Of a DNA stretch of 64,000 bases, positions 1 to 8,105 are shown piece by piece (positions within the stretch are counted from its first letter, which is position 1; the number at the start of each line of letters is the position of its first letter). The notes under the pieces are model-generated. The model was not told the DNA's origin and searched no databases. It saw only the letters and a program-made list of their open reading frames with translations. The DNA comes from Flavobacterium defluvii (GTDB lineage: Bacteria; Bacteroidota; Bacteroidia; Flavobacteriales; Flavobacteriaceae), in the NCBI RefSeq assembly GCF_900129555.1, contig NZ_FQWC01000003.1, forward strand, positions 186,001 to 250,000, in the 5' to 3' direction. A program made the translations under genes and the position numbers.

Positions 1-658
1 AGATTTCGGTTTCGATATCGTTTAGCTGCGAAAGGGCATCGAGCGTATAATTGTCGTTTTCCATTCCTACAACCAGCATTGCACCTTGTGCCGGCGCAGG
101 AATCATCCAGTCTAAATTGATAAAATTTTCAGGTTTTAGGTTAATTCGCTCTAAACCTGCTGCGGCAAAAACAGCTCCGTCCCAATCATTATCCTGTAGT
201 TTTTGCATGCGCGTATTTACGTTTCCTCGTAAATCAACTACGGTATGATTTGGGTATTTGTTAAACCATTGTGCCTGACGACGTAAACTTCCTGTCGCAA
301 TGGTACTTGAATTTGAAAAATCAGGATTTCCTTTGTGAACTAAAATGTCCAAAACATTGGCTCTTGGCAAAACTGCTCCCTGAACGATTCCTTTCGGTAA
401 AGCTGTAGGAACATCTTTCATAGAATGCACCGCAATATCAATATCGCCATTAATCATGGCAATGTCAAGCGTTTTGGTAAAAATTCCTGTAATTCCCAAT
501 TCATAAAGCGGTTTATCAAGAATAATATCACCCTGAGATTTTACTGCCACAATTGAGGTTTTGTAACCTAAATCATTTAGTTTTTTCTCTACAGTGTGTG
601 CTTGCCAAAGTGCTAATTCGCTGTCACGCGTTCCTATTCTGATTGTTTTTTCAGCCAT
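1..658 (-). CDS. hemC: Hydroxymethylbilane synthase (porphobilinogen deaminase), 3' part missing
   Basis: This cytosolic enzyme condenses four porphobilinogens into linear hydroxymethylbilane for heme synthesis. Seen: 219 N-terminal residues starting MAEKTIRIGTRDSELALWQA, then VHSMKDVPT near residue 77-85, TGSLRRQAQW, VVDLRGNVNTR and FAAAGLERI, all HemC signatures that bind substrate and the growing chain. The family is about 305 residues. The last third, with the cysteine that carries the dipyrromethane cofactor, lies beyond the left edge. The start is the ATG at 658; no earlier in-frame ATG fits. It lies 104 bases downstream of hemA on the same strand and is probably co-transcribed with it, with a palindromic repeat (671-754) between the two. 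Confidence 0.95.
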   Translation of the reverse strand, partial: MAEKTIRIGTRDSELALWQAHTVEKKLNDLGYKTSIVAVKSQGDIILDKPLYELGITGIFTKTLDIAMINGDIDIAVHSMKDVPTALPKGIVQGAVLPRANVLDILVHKGNPDFSNSSTIATGSLRRQAQWFNKYPNHTVVDLRGNVNTRMQKLQDNDWDGAVFAAAGLERINLKPENFINLDWMIPAPAQGAMLVVGMENDNYTLDALSQLNDIETEI

Positions 659-670
659 GTTTTGTTTTTT

Positions 671-754
671 GAACCATATAAGTTATATAAGTAAATTTAA
701 GCAGTTTGGGTAAAACACAGTTTTTAAATGAACTTATATAACTTATATGGTTTA
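671..754. repeat. Inverted copy of the AACCATATAAG repeat family
   Basis: Two arms (671-698 and 725-754) are near-perfect reverse complements and contain AACCATATAAGTTATATAAG. Single or tandem copies recur near 27284, 56868, 56934 and 58366. The element fills the hemA-hemC gap and would form a hairpin in a joint transcript. Confidence 0.75.
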
Positions 755-762
755 AATTGTAT

Positions 763-2013
763 TTAAGATGCCTTTATTTTGAAGACTTTTTCGATCCATT
801 CGATGCTTTCATCAACCATGGTATCGTCGTCTTTTAAATGATTTGCAAAATGAGTAGTGATTTTTTGAATGATTCGGTTACTGATGATTTCAGCTTGTGC
901 TTCATTGAAATCAGCCATTTTTTTACTTTGAAAATCCAACTCTGAAGCTTTTATTGCGTTTAGTTTTTCTTTTAAAGCATTAATTGTCGGCGCAAATTTG
1001 CGGCCTTTCATCCACGCAATAAATTCTTCTTTAATTTCTTCGATGATCGCTTCAGCTGCCGGAATGTGTAATTTTCTGTTTTCCAGAGTTTCATCTGTCA
1101 ACTGAGACAAATAATCCATATGAATCAAAGTTACACCTTCTAACTCCTCTACATTTTCATGAACGTTTTTTGGAATCGATAAATCCAAAATCAACAAAGG
1201 TTTTTTAAGATTCAAAATTGCTTTGTCAACTGTTGGGTTTTGTGCACCGGTTGCTACAACCACCACATCAGCTTTTTGAAGTTCTAAGTGCAATTCAGAA
1301 TAATCTTTAACAATCAAATTTAGTTTTCCTGCTAGTTTCTCAGCTTTGTCTTTAGTTCGGTTGATTAAAGTAATGTGTTCGTTTTTAGTATGTTTTACTA
1401 AATTTTCACAAGTGTTTCTTCCAATTTTTCCAGTTCCGAAAAGCAAAATGTTTTTATTGCTGATATCTTCAACATTCTTTAAAATATATTGTACAGAAGC
1501 AAAAGATACGGAAGTAGCGCCAGAGCTAATTTCTGTTTCGGTTTTAATTCTTTTACTCGCCTGAATAACGGCGTTTACAAGTCTCTCCATAAAAGCATTG
1601 GCTAAGCCTAATGATTTTGAATGGGTAAAAGAAGTTTTGATTTGAGATATAATTTCGAAATCGCCAAGAATCTGACTATCTAAACCAGTTCCTACGCGAA
1701 ATAAATGATTAATTGCTTCCTGATTTTTATAAACGAAACCAACTCTTTGAAAAGCATCAACAGAACCGTTGCTGTTGTCGCAGATAAGTTTGATTAATTG
1801 AAATGGATGTTCTGCAAAACCGTAAACCTCGGTTCTGTTGCAGGTCGAAGTTACTAATAAACTTTCTATCCCATCGTTTTTAGCCTGTTCAAGCAAACGC
1901 GTCTTTGCAATTGCATCCAAACTAAATTGACCTCTGACCTCAGCATCAGCTTTTTTATAACTCAGACCAACTGAGTAAAAATAAAGGTGTTTCGGTACGT
2001 TATTGTTTTCCAT
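763..2013 (-). CDS. hemA: Glutamyl-tRNA reductase
   Basis: It reduces glutamyl-tRNA(Glu) to glutamate-1-semialdehyde with NADPH, the first committed step of C5-pathway heme synthesis. Seen: SVGLSYKKADAEVRGQF at the N-terminus, the active-site TSTCNRTEVYG (nucleophilic Cys about residue 58), a Rossmann motif ILLFGTGKIG in the middle, and an alpha-helical dimerisation C-terminus. Length is 416 residues, normal for the family. An ATG at 2040 lies nine codons upstream in frame, but a -7-like TAATTTTG (2038-2045, minus strand) covers it, so I chose ATG 2013. It heads the hem operon with hemC. Confidence 0.95.
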   Translation of the reverse strand: MENNNVPKHLYFYSVGLSYKKADAEVRGQFSLDAIAKTRLLEQAKNDGIESLLVTSTCNRTEVYGFAEHPFQLIKLICDNSNGSVDAFQRVGFVYKNQEAINHLFRVGTGLDSQILGDFEIISQIKTSFTHSKSLGLANAFMERLVNAVIQASKRIKTETEISSGATSVSFASVQYILKNVEDISNKNILLFGTGKIGRNTCENLVKHTKNEHITLINRTKDKAEKLAGKLNLIVKDYSELHLELQKADVVVVATGAQNPTVDKAILNLKKPLLILDLSIPKNVHENVEELEGVTLIHMDYLSQLTDETLENRKLHIPAAEAIIEEIKEEFIAWMKGRKFAPTINALKEKLNAIKASELDFQSKKMADFNEAQAEIISNRIIQKITTHFANHLKDDDTMVDESIEWIEKVFKIKAS

Positions 2014-2037
2014 AAATTCACTTTCATAAAAGTGCAA

Positions 2038-2045
2038 CAAAATTA
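2038..2045 (-). promoter_or_regulatory. Putative hemA promoter -7 element
   Basis: On the minus strand the sequence is TAATTTTG, matching the Bacteroidota -7 consensus TAnnTTTG, 25 bases before the chosen hemA ATG. Confidence 0.45.
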
Positions 2046-2177
2046 TTATTATACCGTTGATAAAAATAACGCTAAAAGTACTTTTTGTGTCGCTGTATGT
2101 TTTTTTGATTATAAACGTATCATTTTATTTAAAAATCAGCACTTTTATAGCAAAATCAAGTCGTTTGAAATGTTTTG

Positions 2178-2194
2178 TTTAGAGTCGTTCTAAA
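2178..2194. promoter_or_regulatory. Palindrome TTTAGA-n5-TCTAAA upstream of hemA
   Basis: Perfect 6-base arms separated by GTCGT, about 165 bases upstream of the hemA start. It resembles the 16-base palindrome before the Nramp gene (13621-13636) with one extra spacer base. It could be a metal-regulator site, but its distance from the promoter weakens this. Confidence 0.25.
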
Positions 2195-2324
2195 TAAATT
2201 AAAGCAAATGGATAAAATTTGACTGTAAAAAAATATCGCTGAGGGTTCAAAAATTCAAAACCGAATTTTTTTAAATTATTTACTACCCAATTGGCGTTAT
2301 TTTTTACTAAAAGTGGGATTAAAT

Positions 2325-2362
2325 AAAAAGCGCCATCTTAAAGATTTAAAATAGCGCTTTTA
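2325..2362 (-). terminator. Rho-independent terminator of the globin operon
   Basis: On the minus strand an AAAAGCGC arm pairs with GCGCTTTT across an AT-rich loop and runs into T residues just after the stop of the gene at 2374. The rest of 2046-2324 holds no gene that I can see. Confidence 0.7.
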
Positions 2363-2373
2363 GGGAAAGAAAA

Positions 2374-2964
2374 TTATTTTTGAACGATTGGAGTTCTTAA
2401 TGATTCTAAAACTGCAACGATATCTGTGTAAAGTTCTGTGTTTGAAGCAACACCATTTGCATTTGCGGCAGCACCAACATAACCTTCAAATTTTGTATAA
2501 TCTGCATTGCTGGATTTAGTTCCCATTCTAGGGTTTTTTGCAGGATCGTGCGCAGCTGACATACTTAAACCTGAATATGTGTTTACAGCATTTGTTCCAC
2601 CTGTATTAAAAGAAAAGAAATCAGTAAGATTATCTGATAATTTTGCAATATTAGTAGCCTGTGTATTTCCTGTTTCTGCAAGAAGAGGAGCAAAGTGTGC
2701 CTGTAAATTACCTGAAGCATTAGACTGAATATCAGCTACGATTAATCCTATGGTAGAATTTACAACTTTGCGGAAACTCAAACGGCCTTTTTCAATCATT
2801 TGTCCTGAATTATCAGGATCTGATACCATTGTAGTTCCTCCTAATCTCTCATAAATAGTTGGTTTTTCTGCCGGAGTGTTATTGTCATCGTCGTTGCTGC
2901 ATGATGTTAATGATACCGCTGCAATAATCAATGCGCCAAGCGTAATTTTAGAAAAATTTTTCAT
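2374..2964 (-). CDS. Lipoprotein with group I truncated-hemoglobin domain
   Basis: Seen: a signal peptide with lipobox SLTSC (Cys22) followed by an acidic SNDDDN spacer, then a truncated-hemoglobin pattern. TIYERLGGTTMV near residue 36 matches the family's N-terminal YxxLGG motif. YSGLSMSAAHD places His139 where the proximal heme-ligating F8 histidine lies. YTKFEGYVGAAANANGV matches the G helix. Family knowledge: these globins bind O2 or NO on heme; most are cytosolic and about 120 residues. Here lipidation and 196 residues suggest an envelope-anchored form, with an enlarged loop around residues 75-105. It is likely co-transcribed with the membrane protein encoded 16 bases upstream, and lies near heme synthesis genes. 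Its function is inferred only. Confidence 0.75.
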   Translation of the reverse strand: MKNFSKITLGALIIAAVSLTSCSNDDDNNTPAEKPTIYERLGGTTMVSDPDNSGQMIEKGRLSFRKVVNSTIGLIVADIQSNASGNLQAHFAPLLAETGNTQATNIAKLSDNLTDFFSFNTGGTNAVNTYSGLSMSAAHDPAKNPRMGTKSSNADYTKFEGYVGAAANANGVASNTELYTDIVAVLESLRTPIVQK

Positions 2965-2980
2965 AATAAATATTTAAGGG

Positions 2981-3415
2981 TTAATTAAAAAACTGATTGA
3001 TTTTTTTTGACAATTTGTAGCTGTAACTATTTTGATCTATAGGACAAACTTCCTGGTTGGCCAGATTAGCAGGTAATATGTAACGTTTAGCATCATAATT
3101 GCCTTTGCTCATTAATTCGTCATATACTTTTTTTGAATTAGTAATCTTATTGTTATGAAAATAGACTACGACGTTTCTTTTTACGATTATCGAATCGGAC
3201 GTTAATCCTTTTATGGATCTTAAATCTGCGCAAATCTTTTTCGCAGCAGCAGAATCTATGTTTTCTTTAAAATCAATCCTGCTTACCTGAAGATTTGGAC
3301 TTTCATAAACTGCTGGTTTTGCTGTAATTATGTGGAATACCAAAATGGCGAAAAACAACACTCCTGTTATTAAAACCGCCCAAAGTCCTTTTTTTACTAT
3401 TTTGTTAATTTTCAT
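2981..3415 (-). CDS. Small membrane-anchored protein of unknown function
   Basis: I do not recognise the family. Seen: 144 residues, one N-terminal hydrophobic helix (about residues 12-32), then a periplasmic-looking domain. Residues 40-115 have an alternating beta-alpha look (QVSRIDFKENI, KKICADLRSIKGL, VVVYFHNNKI, YDELMSKGNYDAKRYI), reminiscent of heavy-metal-associated domains but without their CxxC. Two lone cysteines lie near positions 62 and 124. It starts 16 bases upstream of the globin lipoprotein and is probably in the same operon, so a role with that protein is possible. Confidence 0.6.
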   Translation of the reverse strand: MKINKIVKKGLWAVLITGVLFFAILVFHIITAKPAVYESPNLQVSRIDFKENIDSAAAKKICADLRSIKGLTSDSIIVKRNVVVYFHNNKITNSKKVYDELMSKGNYDAKRYILPANLANQEVCPIDQNSYSYKLSKKINQFFN

Positions 3416-3718
3416 AAAAGCTTTTATTTAATTATTGATTTAGTTTTTTAGCATTTATTTACGTGCGGTTTTTATAATTGGTTTTATTAAAATGCAACAA
3501 ATTCTTAATTTAGAACAGTTATAAATACTATAGGAAATAATTGATGTTTGTTTTTAAGAAGGATTAAGATGAAAATCAGTAAATTAACACTATCAAAACC
3601 AAGTTTGACTTCGATCGCTTTATGATAAAATTGAGCCGAAAAAGAAGGAAAAGATGTTGAAAGAATAAAGAAATTATAAATTTAGAAGCAAGTAAACGAT
3701 AAACCCATCAAAATGATT

Positions 3719-3726
3719 TAATTTTG
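3719..3726 (+). promoter_or_regulatory. Putative -7 element for the AraC-type gene
   Basis: TAATTTTG fits the TAnnTTTG consensus 57 bases before the ATG at 3783. The divergent gap 3416-3782 is otherwise AT-rich. It contains only an 18-codon ORF (3569-3625) that I do not call. Confidence 0.45.
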
Positions 3727-3782
3727 AAAACCAAATTATCGTTTCAGCAAAAATCAATTACAACTTGAATAAAGGAATCAAA

Positions 3783-4649
3783 ATGGAGGAAGAAATAAAA
3801 ATTGAAGACGACTTTACGCTAATCAGGTTTCAGAACGATAGTTCGGAGCCTTTTTATGCGCAGCATGAAATAGGTACGGGACTGATTCAGTTTCACTTCG
3901 GAATAAAAGGAAATGCAAAATTTTTATTCAATCAGGGCAATTATGCTTTAGAGCTGAAAGAAGAAAAATCACTCCTTTTATACAATCCGCAGAAAGAATT
4001 GCCTCTTAATTTAGAATTGGCGCCAAATTCCTGGGTTATTTCGGTAATTGTTTCTATTAAAAAATTTCACGCATTATTTTCTGCCGAAGCCGATTATATT
4101 ACTTTTTTAAGCCCTGATAATAAGGACAAAAAATATTACAACGAAGGAAATATTAGTCCGTCTATGGCAATTGTGTTAAGCCAGTTGTTTCATTATAATC
4201 TTCATCCATCTATAAAAAACCTTTATTATAAAGGAAAAGGATACGAATTATTGAGTTTGTATTTCAACAGAACCGAAGATCCAAATGCAGAACAATGTCC
4301 GTTTTTGATTGATGAAGAAAATGTATTGAAAATCCGAAAAGCAAAAGAAATCGTAATTGCTAATATGGCAGAGCCGCCAGGGTTACAAGAATTAGCAGAT
4401 GAAATTGGTTTGAACTTGAAAAAGCTGAAAATGGGTTTCAAACAAATTTATGGCGATACGGTTTATGGTTTCCTTTTTGATTATAAAATGGATTTCGCCA
4501 GAAAACTTTTAGATAGCGGTTCTTATAATGTAAACGAAGTCGGATTGAAAATCGGTTACAGTACAGGAAGTCATTTTATAGCAGCATTTAAAAAGAAATT
4601 CGGAACAACACCAAAAAAATATTTGATGTCAATTAATGCGAATGTTTAA
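3783..4649 (+). CDS. AraC-family transcriptional regulator
   Basis: Seen: 288 residues. The N-terminal half is a beta-rich sensor domain of the PchR-like type (HEIGTGLIQFHFGIKGNAKF). The C-terminal half is a double helix-turn-helix, with PPGLQELADEIGLNLKKLKMGFKQIYG and VNEVGLKIGYSTGSHFIAAFKKKFGTTPKKY spread over residues 200-285. Family knowledge: PchR-like regulators sense small iron-related ligands. An in-frame TTG lies at 3765; I chose ATG 3783, which is preceded by AAAGGAA. It lies upstream of hemH in the same direction, so control of heme or iron genes is a reasonable inference. Confidence 0.9.
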   Translation: MEEEIKIEDDFTLIRFQNDSSEPFYAQHEIGTGLIQFHFGIKGNAKFLFNQGNYALELKEEKSLLLYNPQKELPLNLELAPNSWVISVIVSIKKFHALFSAEADYITFLSPDNKDKKYYNEGNISPSMAIVLSQLFHYNLHPSIKNLYYKGKGYELLSLYFNRTEDPNAEQCPFLIDEENVLKIRKAKEIVIANMAEPPGLQELADEIGLNLKKLKMGFKQIYGDTVYGFLFDYKMDFARKLLDSGSYNVNEVGLKIGYSTGSHFIAAFKKKFGTTPKKYLMSINANV

Positions 4650-4726
4650 GTTTTTTTTTCGCCACGACCCGAGCGATAGCGAGCTGGCTAAGCAATTCAT
4701 GAATTAATCTGCTTTAATCTGTGTAA

Positions 4727-4744
4727 TCCCGATAGCTATCGGGA
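4727..4744. repeat. 18-base palindrome TCCCGATAGCTATCGGGA, copy 1
   Basis: A perfect palindrome in the araC-hemH gap. Identical copies lie at 9018-9035 and 58335-58352. A relative of the half-site (GAGCGATAGCGAGC) lies just upstream near 4670. Confidence 0.9.
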
Positions 4745-4840
4745 GCGTGAAAAAATTTCTCGAATTAGCTAAATCAATTTTAGATATTCTATAATAATTA
4801 AAAAGTAATAAATATCATATTTCGAATAAAGTACAGCGTT

Positions 4841-4848
4841 TACTTTTG
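4841..4848 (+). promoter_or_regulatory. Putative hemH promoter -7 element
   Basis: TACTTTTG fits TAnnTTTG and lies 50 bases before the hemH ATG. Confidence 0.5.
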
Positions 4849-4897
4849 CCGAAATTTTAAGAACAAAATAAAAAGCTTAAAGAAAAAAGAAACAATA

Positions 4898-5911
4898 ATG
4901 AAAGGCGTATTATTAGTAAACTTAGGTTCTCCGGACAGTCCAACTCCAAAAGATGTAAAACCGTATTTAGATGAATTTTTAATGGATAAATATGTGATCG
5001 ATGTACCATATTTATTGAGAGCATTGTTAGTTCGCGGTATTATTTTAAGAAAAAGACCAGAAGAATCGGCACATGCTTATTCAAAAATCTGGTGGGAAGA
5101 AGGTTCTCCGTTAATAGTTCTTTCAGAAAGAATGCAGCAAAAAGTACAGCCTTTAGTAAATGTTCCCGTATCGCTGGCAATGCGTTACGGAAGTATGACA
5201 ATCGAAAAAGGACTGCAGGAATTAAGCGATAAAGGAGTAACAGATGTACTGCTTTTTCCATTATATCCACAATATGCAATGGCTTCGACTTTGACTATTT
5301 TAGTCAAGGCAGAAGAAATTCGCAAAAATAAATTCCCTCACATGAAATTTACTGATGTTCCGTCATTTTACAATAAACCGGACTACATCAAAAACTTAGC
5401 AGATTCTATTCAGAAACACTTAGTTGGATTTGAATATGACCATTTATTGTTCTCTTATCATGGAATTCCGGAGCGCCATATCCGTAAAACCGATGTTACA
5501 AAATCGCATTGTAAAATTGACGGTTCATGCTGTAACACGCCATCACCGGCACACGAATTCTGCTACCGTCATCAATGTTATGAAACAACAAAACAAGTCG
5601 TTAAATTATTAGGTCTTCCGGAAGATAAATACAGCCTGACTTTCCAGTCTCGTTTAGCAGGTGATAAATGGCTCGAACCTTATACAGATGTTGAAATTGA
5701 TAACATGCCGTCAAAAGGAATTAAAAAATTAGCAGTGGTAACACCAGCTTTCGTTTCAGATTGTTTAGAAACTTTAGAAGAAATCGCAATGCGTGCCAAA
5801 GAAGATTTTGAAGCAAATGGAGGAGAAGAATTCTTAGCTGTTCCTTGTTTGAATGACGATGACGAATGGTGCCAGACGGTTGCGAACTGGATTAATGATT
5901 GGACTAAATAA
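4898..5911 (+). CDS. hemH: Ferrochelatase
   Basis: It inserts Fe2+ into protoporphyrin IX (or coproporphyrin III, depending on pathway), the metal-insertion step of heme synthesis. Seen: the N-terminus GVLLVNLGSPDSPTPKDVK, the catalytic motif LLFSYHGIPERHI with the conserved His near residue 187, the family's TFQSRLAGDKWLEPYTD, and the C-terminal AVVTPAFVSDCLETLEEI with its conserved Glu. Several cysteines (SHCKIDGSCC) sit after the active site. Length is 337 residues, as expected. The ATG at 4898 follows AAGAAACAATA. It is followed by hemJ, so the last steps of heme synthesis are clustered. Confidence 0.96.
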   Translation: MKGVLLVNLGSPDSPTPKDVKPYLDEFLMDKYVIDVPYLLRALLVRGIILRKRPEESAHAYSKIWWEEGSPLIVLSERMQQKVQPLVNVPVSLAMRYGSMTIEKGLQELSDKGVTDVLLFPLYPQYAMASTLTILVKAEEIRKNKFPHMKFTDVPSFYNKPDYIKNLADSIQKHLVGFEYDHLLFSYHGIPERHIRKTDVTKSHCKIDGSCCNTPSPAHEFCYRHQCYETTKQVVKLLGLPEDKYSLTFQSRLAGDKWLEPYTDVEIDNMPSKGIKKLAVVTPAFVSDCLETLEEIAMRAKEDFEANGGEEFLAVPCLNDDDEWCQTVANWINDWTK

Positions 5912-5916
5912 TATTT

Positions 5917-5984
5917 GTTTCAGGTTTAAAGTTTCAAGTTTTTCCAAAGTTGATGAACTTGAAACCTGAAACCTGAAACCTGAA
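5917..5984. repeat. Seven-base tandem repeat with inverted partner, hemH-hemJ gap
   Basis: Three in-phase copies of GAAACCT follow an inverted relative (GTTTCAGGTTTAAAG). A near-identical structure follows hemJ at 6551-6611. It would form a hairpin in the transcript. Confidence 0.75.
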
Positions 5985-5995
5985 TCAAAACAACA

Positions 5996-6544
5996 ATGGA
6001 ATACTACAACTATCTAAAATCACTGCATCTTATTTTTGTAATTACCTGGTTTGCCGGTTTATTTTATATTGTACGTTTGTTTGTGTATCAAATCGAAGCC
6101 AGTGAAAAACCTTCGCCAGAAAAAGAAATTCTTCAGGCGCAATACAAAATAATGGCCTACCGTTTGTGGTATATTATTACATGGCCATCGGCAGTTTTGG
6201 CAAGTATTTTTGCTTTTTGGATGCTGTTTTTTACTGATGCCGGGCATATTTGGCTTACACAACCCTGGATGCACGTAAAATTATGTTTCGTTTTCCTTTT
6301 ATATTTATATCACGGAAAATGCCATCAGATTTTTAAACAATTACAAAGAGATGAGGTAAAATATTCCAATAATTTTATGCGTTTGTGGAATGAAGGCGCA
6401 ACTATTATTCTGTTTGCTGTTGTCTTTTTAGTAGTTTTAAAAAGCGCCATCAACTGGATTTACGGCGTAATCGGAATTATTTTATTTTCGGTTTTAATTA
6501 TGCTGGGATTCCGTTTTTATAAAAGAATTAGAGAGAAAAAATAG
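5996..6544 (+). CDS. hemJ: HemJ-type protoporphyrinogen IX oxidase
   Basis: This is an inner-membrane, probably heme-dependent enzyme that oxidises protoporphyrinogen IX to protoporphyrin IX. Seen: 182 residues, four to five membrane helices, the N-terminal LKSLHLIFVITWFAGLFY with the conserved His, RLFVYQ, and the PWMHVKLCFVFLLYLYHG block with the second conserved His and Lys. Family members are often annotated CopD-like. It directly follows hemH, the next step in the pathway, which supports the call. It is flanked on both sides by nearly identical seven-base repeat hairpins. Confidence 0.85.
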   Translation: MEYYNYLKSLHLIFVITWFAGLFYIVRLFVYQIEASEKPSPEKEILQAQYKIMAYRLWYIITWPSAVLASIFAFWMLFFTDAGHIWLTQPWMHVKLCFVFLLYLYHGKCHQIFKQLQRDEVKYSNNFMRLWNEGATIILFAVVFLVVLKSAINWIYGVIGIILFSVLIMLGFRFYKRIREKK

Positions 6545-6550
6545 TTTTTT

Positions 6551-6611
6551 AGTTTCAGGTTTCAAGCTGCCAAAAGCAACGTAACTGAACTTGAAACCTG
6601 AAACCTGAAAC
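6551..6611. repeat. Seven-base repeat hairpin after hemJ
   Basis: GTTTCAGGTTTCAAG pairs with CTTGAAACCTGAAAC. It is closely related to 5917-5984 and sits immediately before the sensor kinase start. Confidence 0.75.
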
Positions 6612-6622
6612 AAATAAAACAG

Positions 6623-8095
6623 ATGTTGAACAACTTCAAAATGTCAATGCTATCGCTTCGTACCAGGATTTTCCTGTCGATGATTGTATTGATTGTTGTG
6701 GCATCTTTTTTATTGGCATCGATTTCGATAATTCAGTTTAAAACCGAGGCAAAAGAATACCATCAGGAACGTTTAGAACGAAAAGAAAATGCGGTCAAAG
6801 AACACATCAATTATGTGCTTTCAACTACAACATATCCGCTGAAAACCCAAAATCTGGATTTGATTTTCAAAGATAAAATCCATGAACTTGCACAGATTCA
6901 CAAAATCGAAATCAATATTTACAGTCTGGACGGAAAACTTTTAAAATCATCTAAAGAATCTTTTGCTGTTGATAAAATCGCACCGCCAATTCCGGAATAT
7001 ATTCTAAAACTGGTTCGTTCTTCCATCGAAAAACGTTTTGTAGACATTAAAACCATCGACGGAGTTAAGAACAGATCTTCATACAGTTTAATTAAAGACG
7101 AAAAATTCAAACCACTCGGAATTCTCAATCTTCCGTATTTAGAAGACGACGGTTATTATGATAACGAATTAAATACTTTCCTCATTCGTTTGAGTCAGGT
7201 TTATTCATTTATGCTGATTGTGGCTTTTGCTTTGGCATATTTCCTTTCAACATACATCACCAAATCATTAAAAACCATTTCAGATCGTTTGGAAGAAACC
7301 AATCTGGATCAGAAAAACGAGAAAATTGTTTTAGAAGCAAATAGTAAAGAAGTCAATTTCCTTATTAAAGCGTATAACGGAATGGTCGACAAACTCGAAA
7401 CGAGTGCCATAAAATTAGCACAAAGCGAGCGTGAAGAGGCCTGGCGCGAAATGGCGAAACAAGTTGCACACGAAATTAAAAATCCGCTTACGCCAATGCG
7501 TTTAACGGTTCAGAGTTTTCAAAGAAAATTCGATCCAAATGATCCTGATGTTAAGCAGAAGATGAATGATTACTCCGAAACTTTAATTCAGCAGATAGAT
7601 ACGATGACGTCTGTGGCTTCGGCATTTTCGAACTTTGCTTCGATGCCGGCTCAGCAAAATGAAACCCTGAATGTTGTTGAAGTAGTAGAATTGGCTTTGG
7701 ATATTTTTAATGAAGATTATATTTCTTTTGAAAAGGAAGAAGAAGAAATTATTTCCAAAATGGACCGTACACAGCTGATTCGTGTGATTACCAATTTGGT
7801 TAAAAATGCCACTCAGGCTATTCCCGAAAGTCAGTTTCAAAAATCGATTATTGTTACCGTAAAAAGACGAAATAATAATGTTGAAATTGCAGTAAAGGAT
7901 AACGGAATTGGGATACAGAAACAAGATATAGGCCGAATTTTTGAACCAAAATTTACCACCAAAACCAGCGGAATGGGGCTTGGACTTGGAATTATCAAAA
8001 ACATTATAGAAAATTACAAAGGAACAATTACCTTTGAATCAACTTACGGAAAAGGAACCACTTTTAGAGTTTCTTTACCTATTACAAACTCTTAA
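6623..8095 (+). CDS. Membrane sensor histidine kinase
   Basis: Seen in order: membrane helix about residues 14-37, a periplasmic sensor region about 40-185, second helix about 190-210, a HAMP-like linker, HisKA with phospho-acceptor His283 in KQVAHEIKNPLTPMRL, and HATPase_c with N-box NLVKNATQAIP, G1 DNGIGI, F-box IFEPKF and G2 GMGLGLGI. The HEIKNPLTPM form is typical of NtrY-like kinases. Length is 490 residues. No response regulator is adjacent, so the partner is elsewhere. The ORF ends 10 bases before the next gene. Confidence 0.92.
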   Translation: MLNNFKMSMLSLRTRIFLSMIVLIVVASFLLASISIIQFKTEAKEYHQERLERKENAVKEHINYVLSTTTYPLKTQNLDLIFKDKIHELAQIHKIEINIYSLDGKLLKSSKESFAVDKIAPPIPEYILKLVRSSIEKRFVDIKTIDGVKNRSSYSLIKDEKFKPLGILNLPYLEDDGYYDNELNTFLIRLSQVYSFMLIVAFALAYFLSTYITKSLKTISDRLEETNLDQKNEKIVLEANSKEVNFLIKAYNGMVDKLETSAIKLAQSEREEAWREMAKQVAHEIKNPLTPMRLTVQSFQRKFDPNDPDVKQKMNDYSETLIQQIDTMTSVASAFSNFASMPAQQNETLNVVEVVELALDIFNEDYISFEKEEEEIISKMDRTQLIRVITNLVKNATQAIPESQFQKSIIVTVKRRNNNVEIAVKDNGIGIQKQDIGRIFEPKFTTKTSGMGLGLGIIKNIIENYKGTITFESTYGKGTTFRVSLPITNS

Positions 8096-8105
8096 ATTCA
8101 TCGTC

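Noticed and set aside
3569..3625. 18-codon ORF MKISKLTLSKPSLTSIAL with AAGGA upstream, like a peptide leader
   Set aside because: Too short, no core peptide and no modification or export genes nearby.
7583..7924. 113-codon antisense ORF inside the sensor kinase
   Set aside because: Overlaps the conserved kinase core; no start signal or family resemblance.
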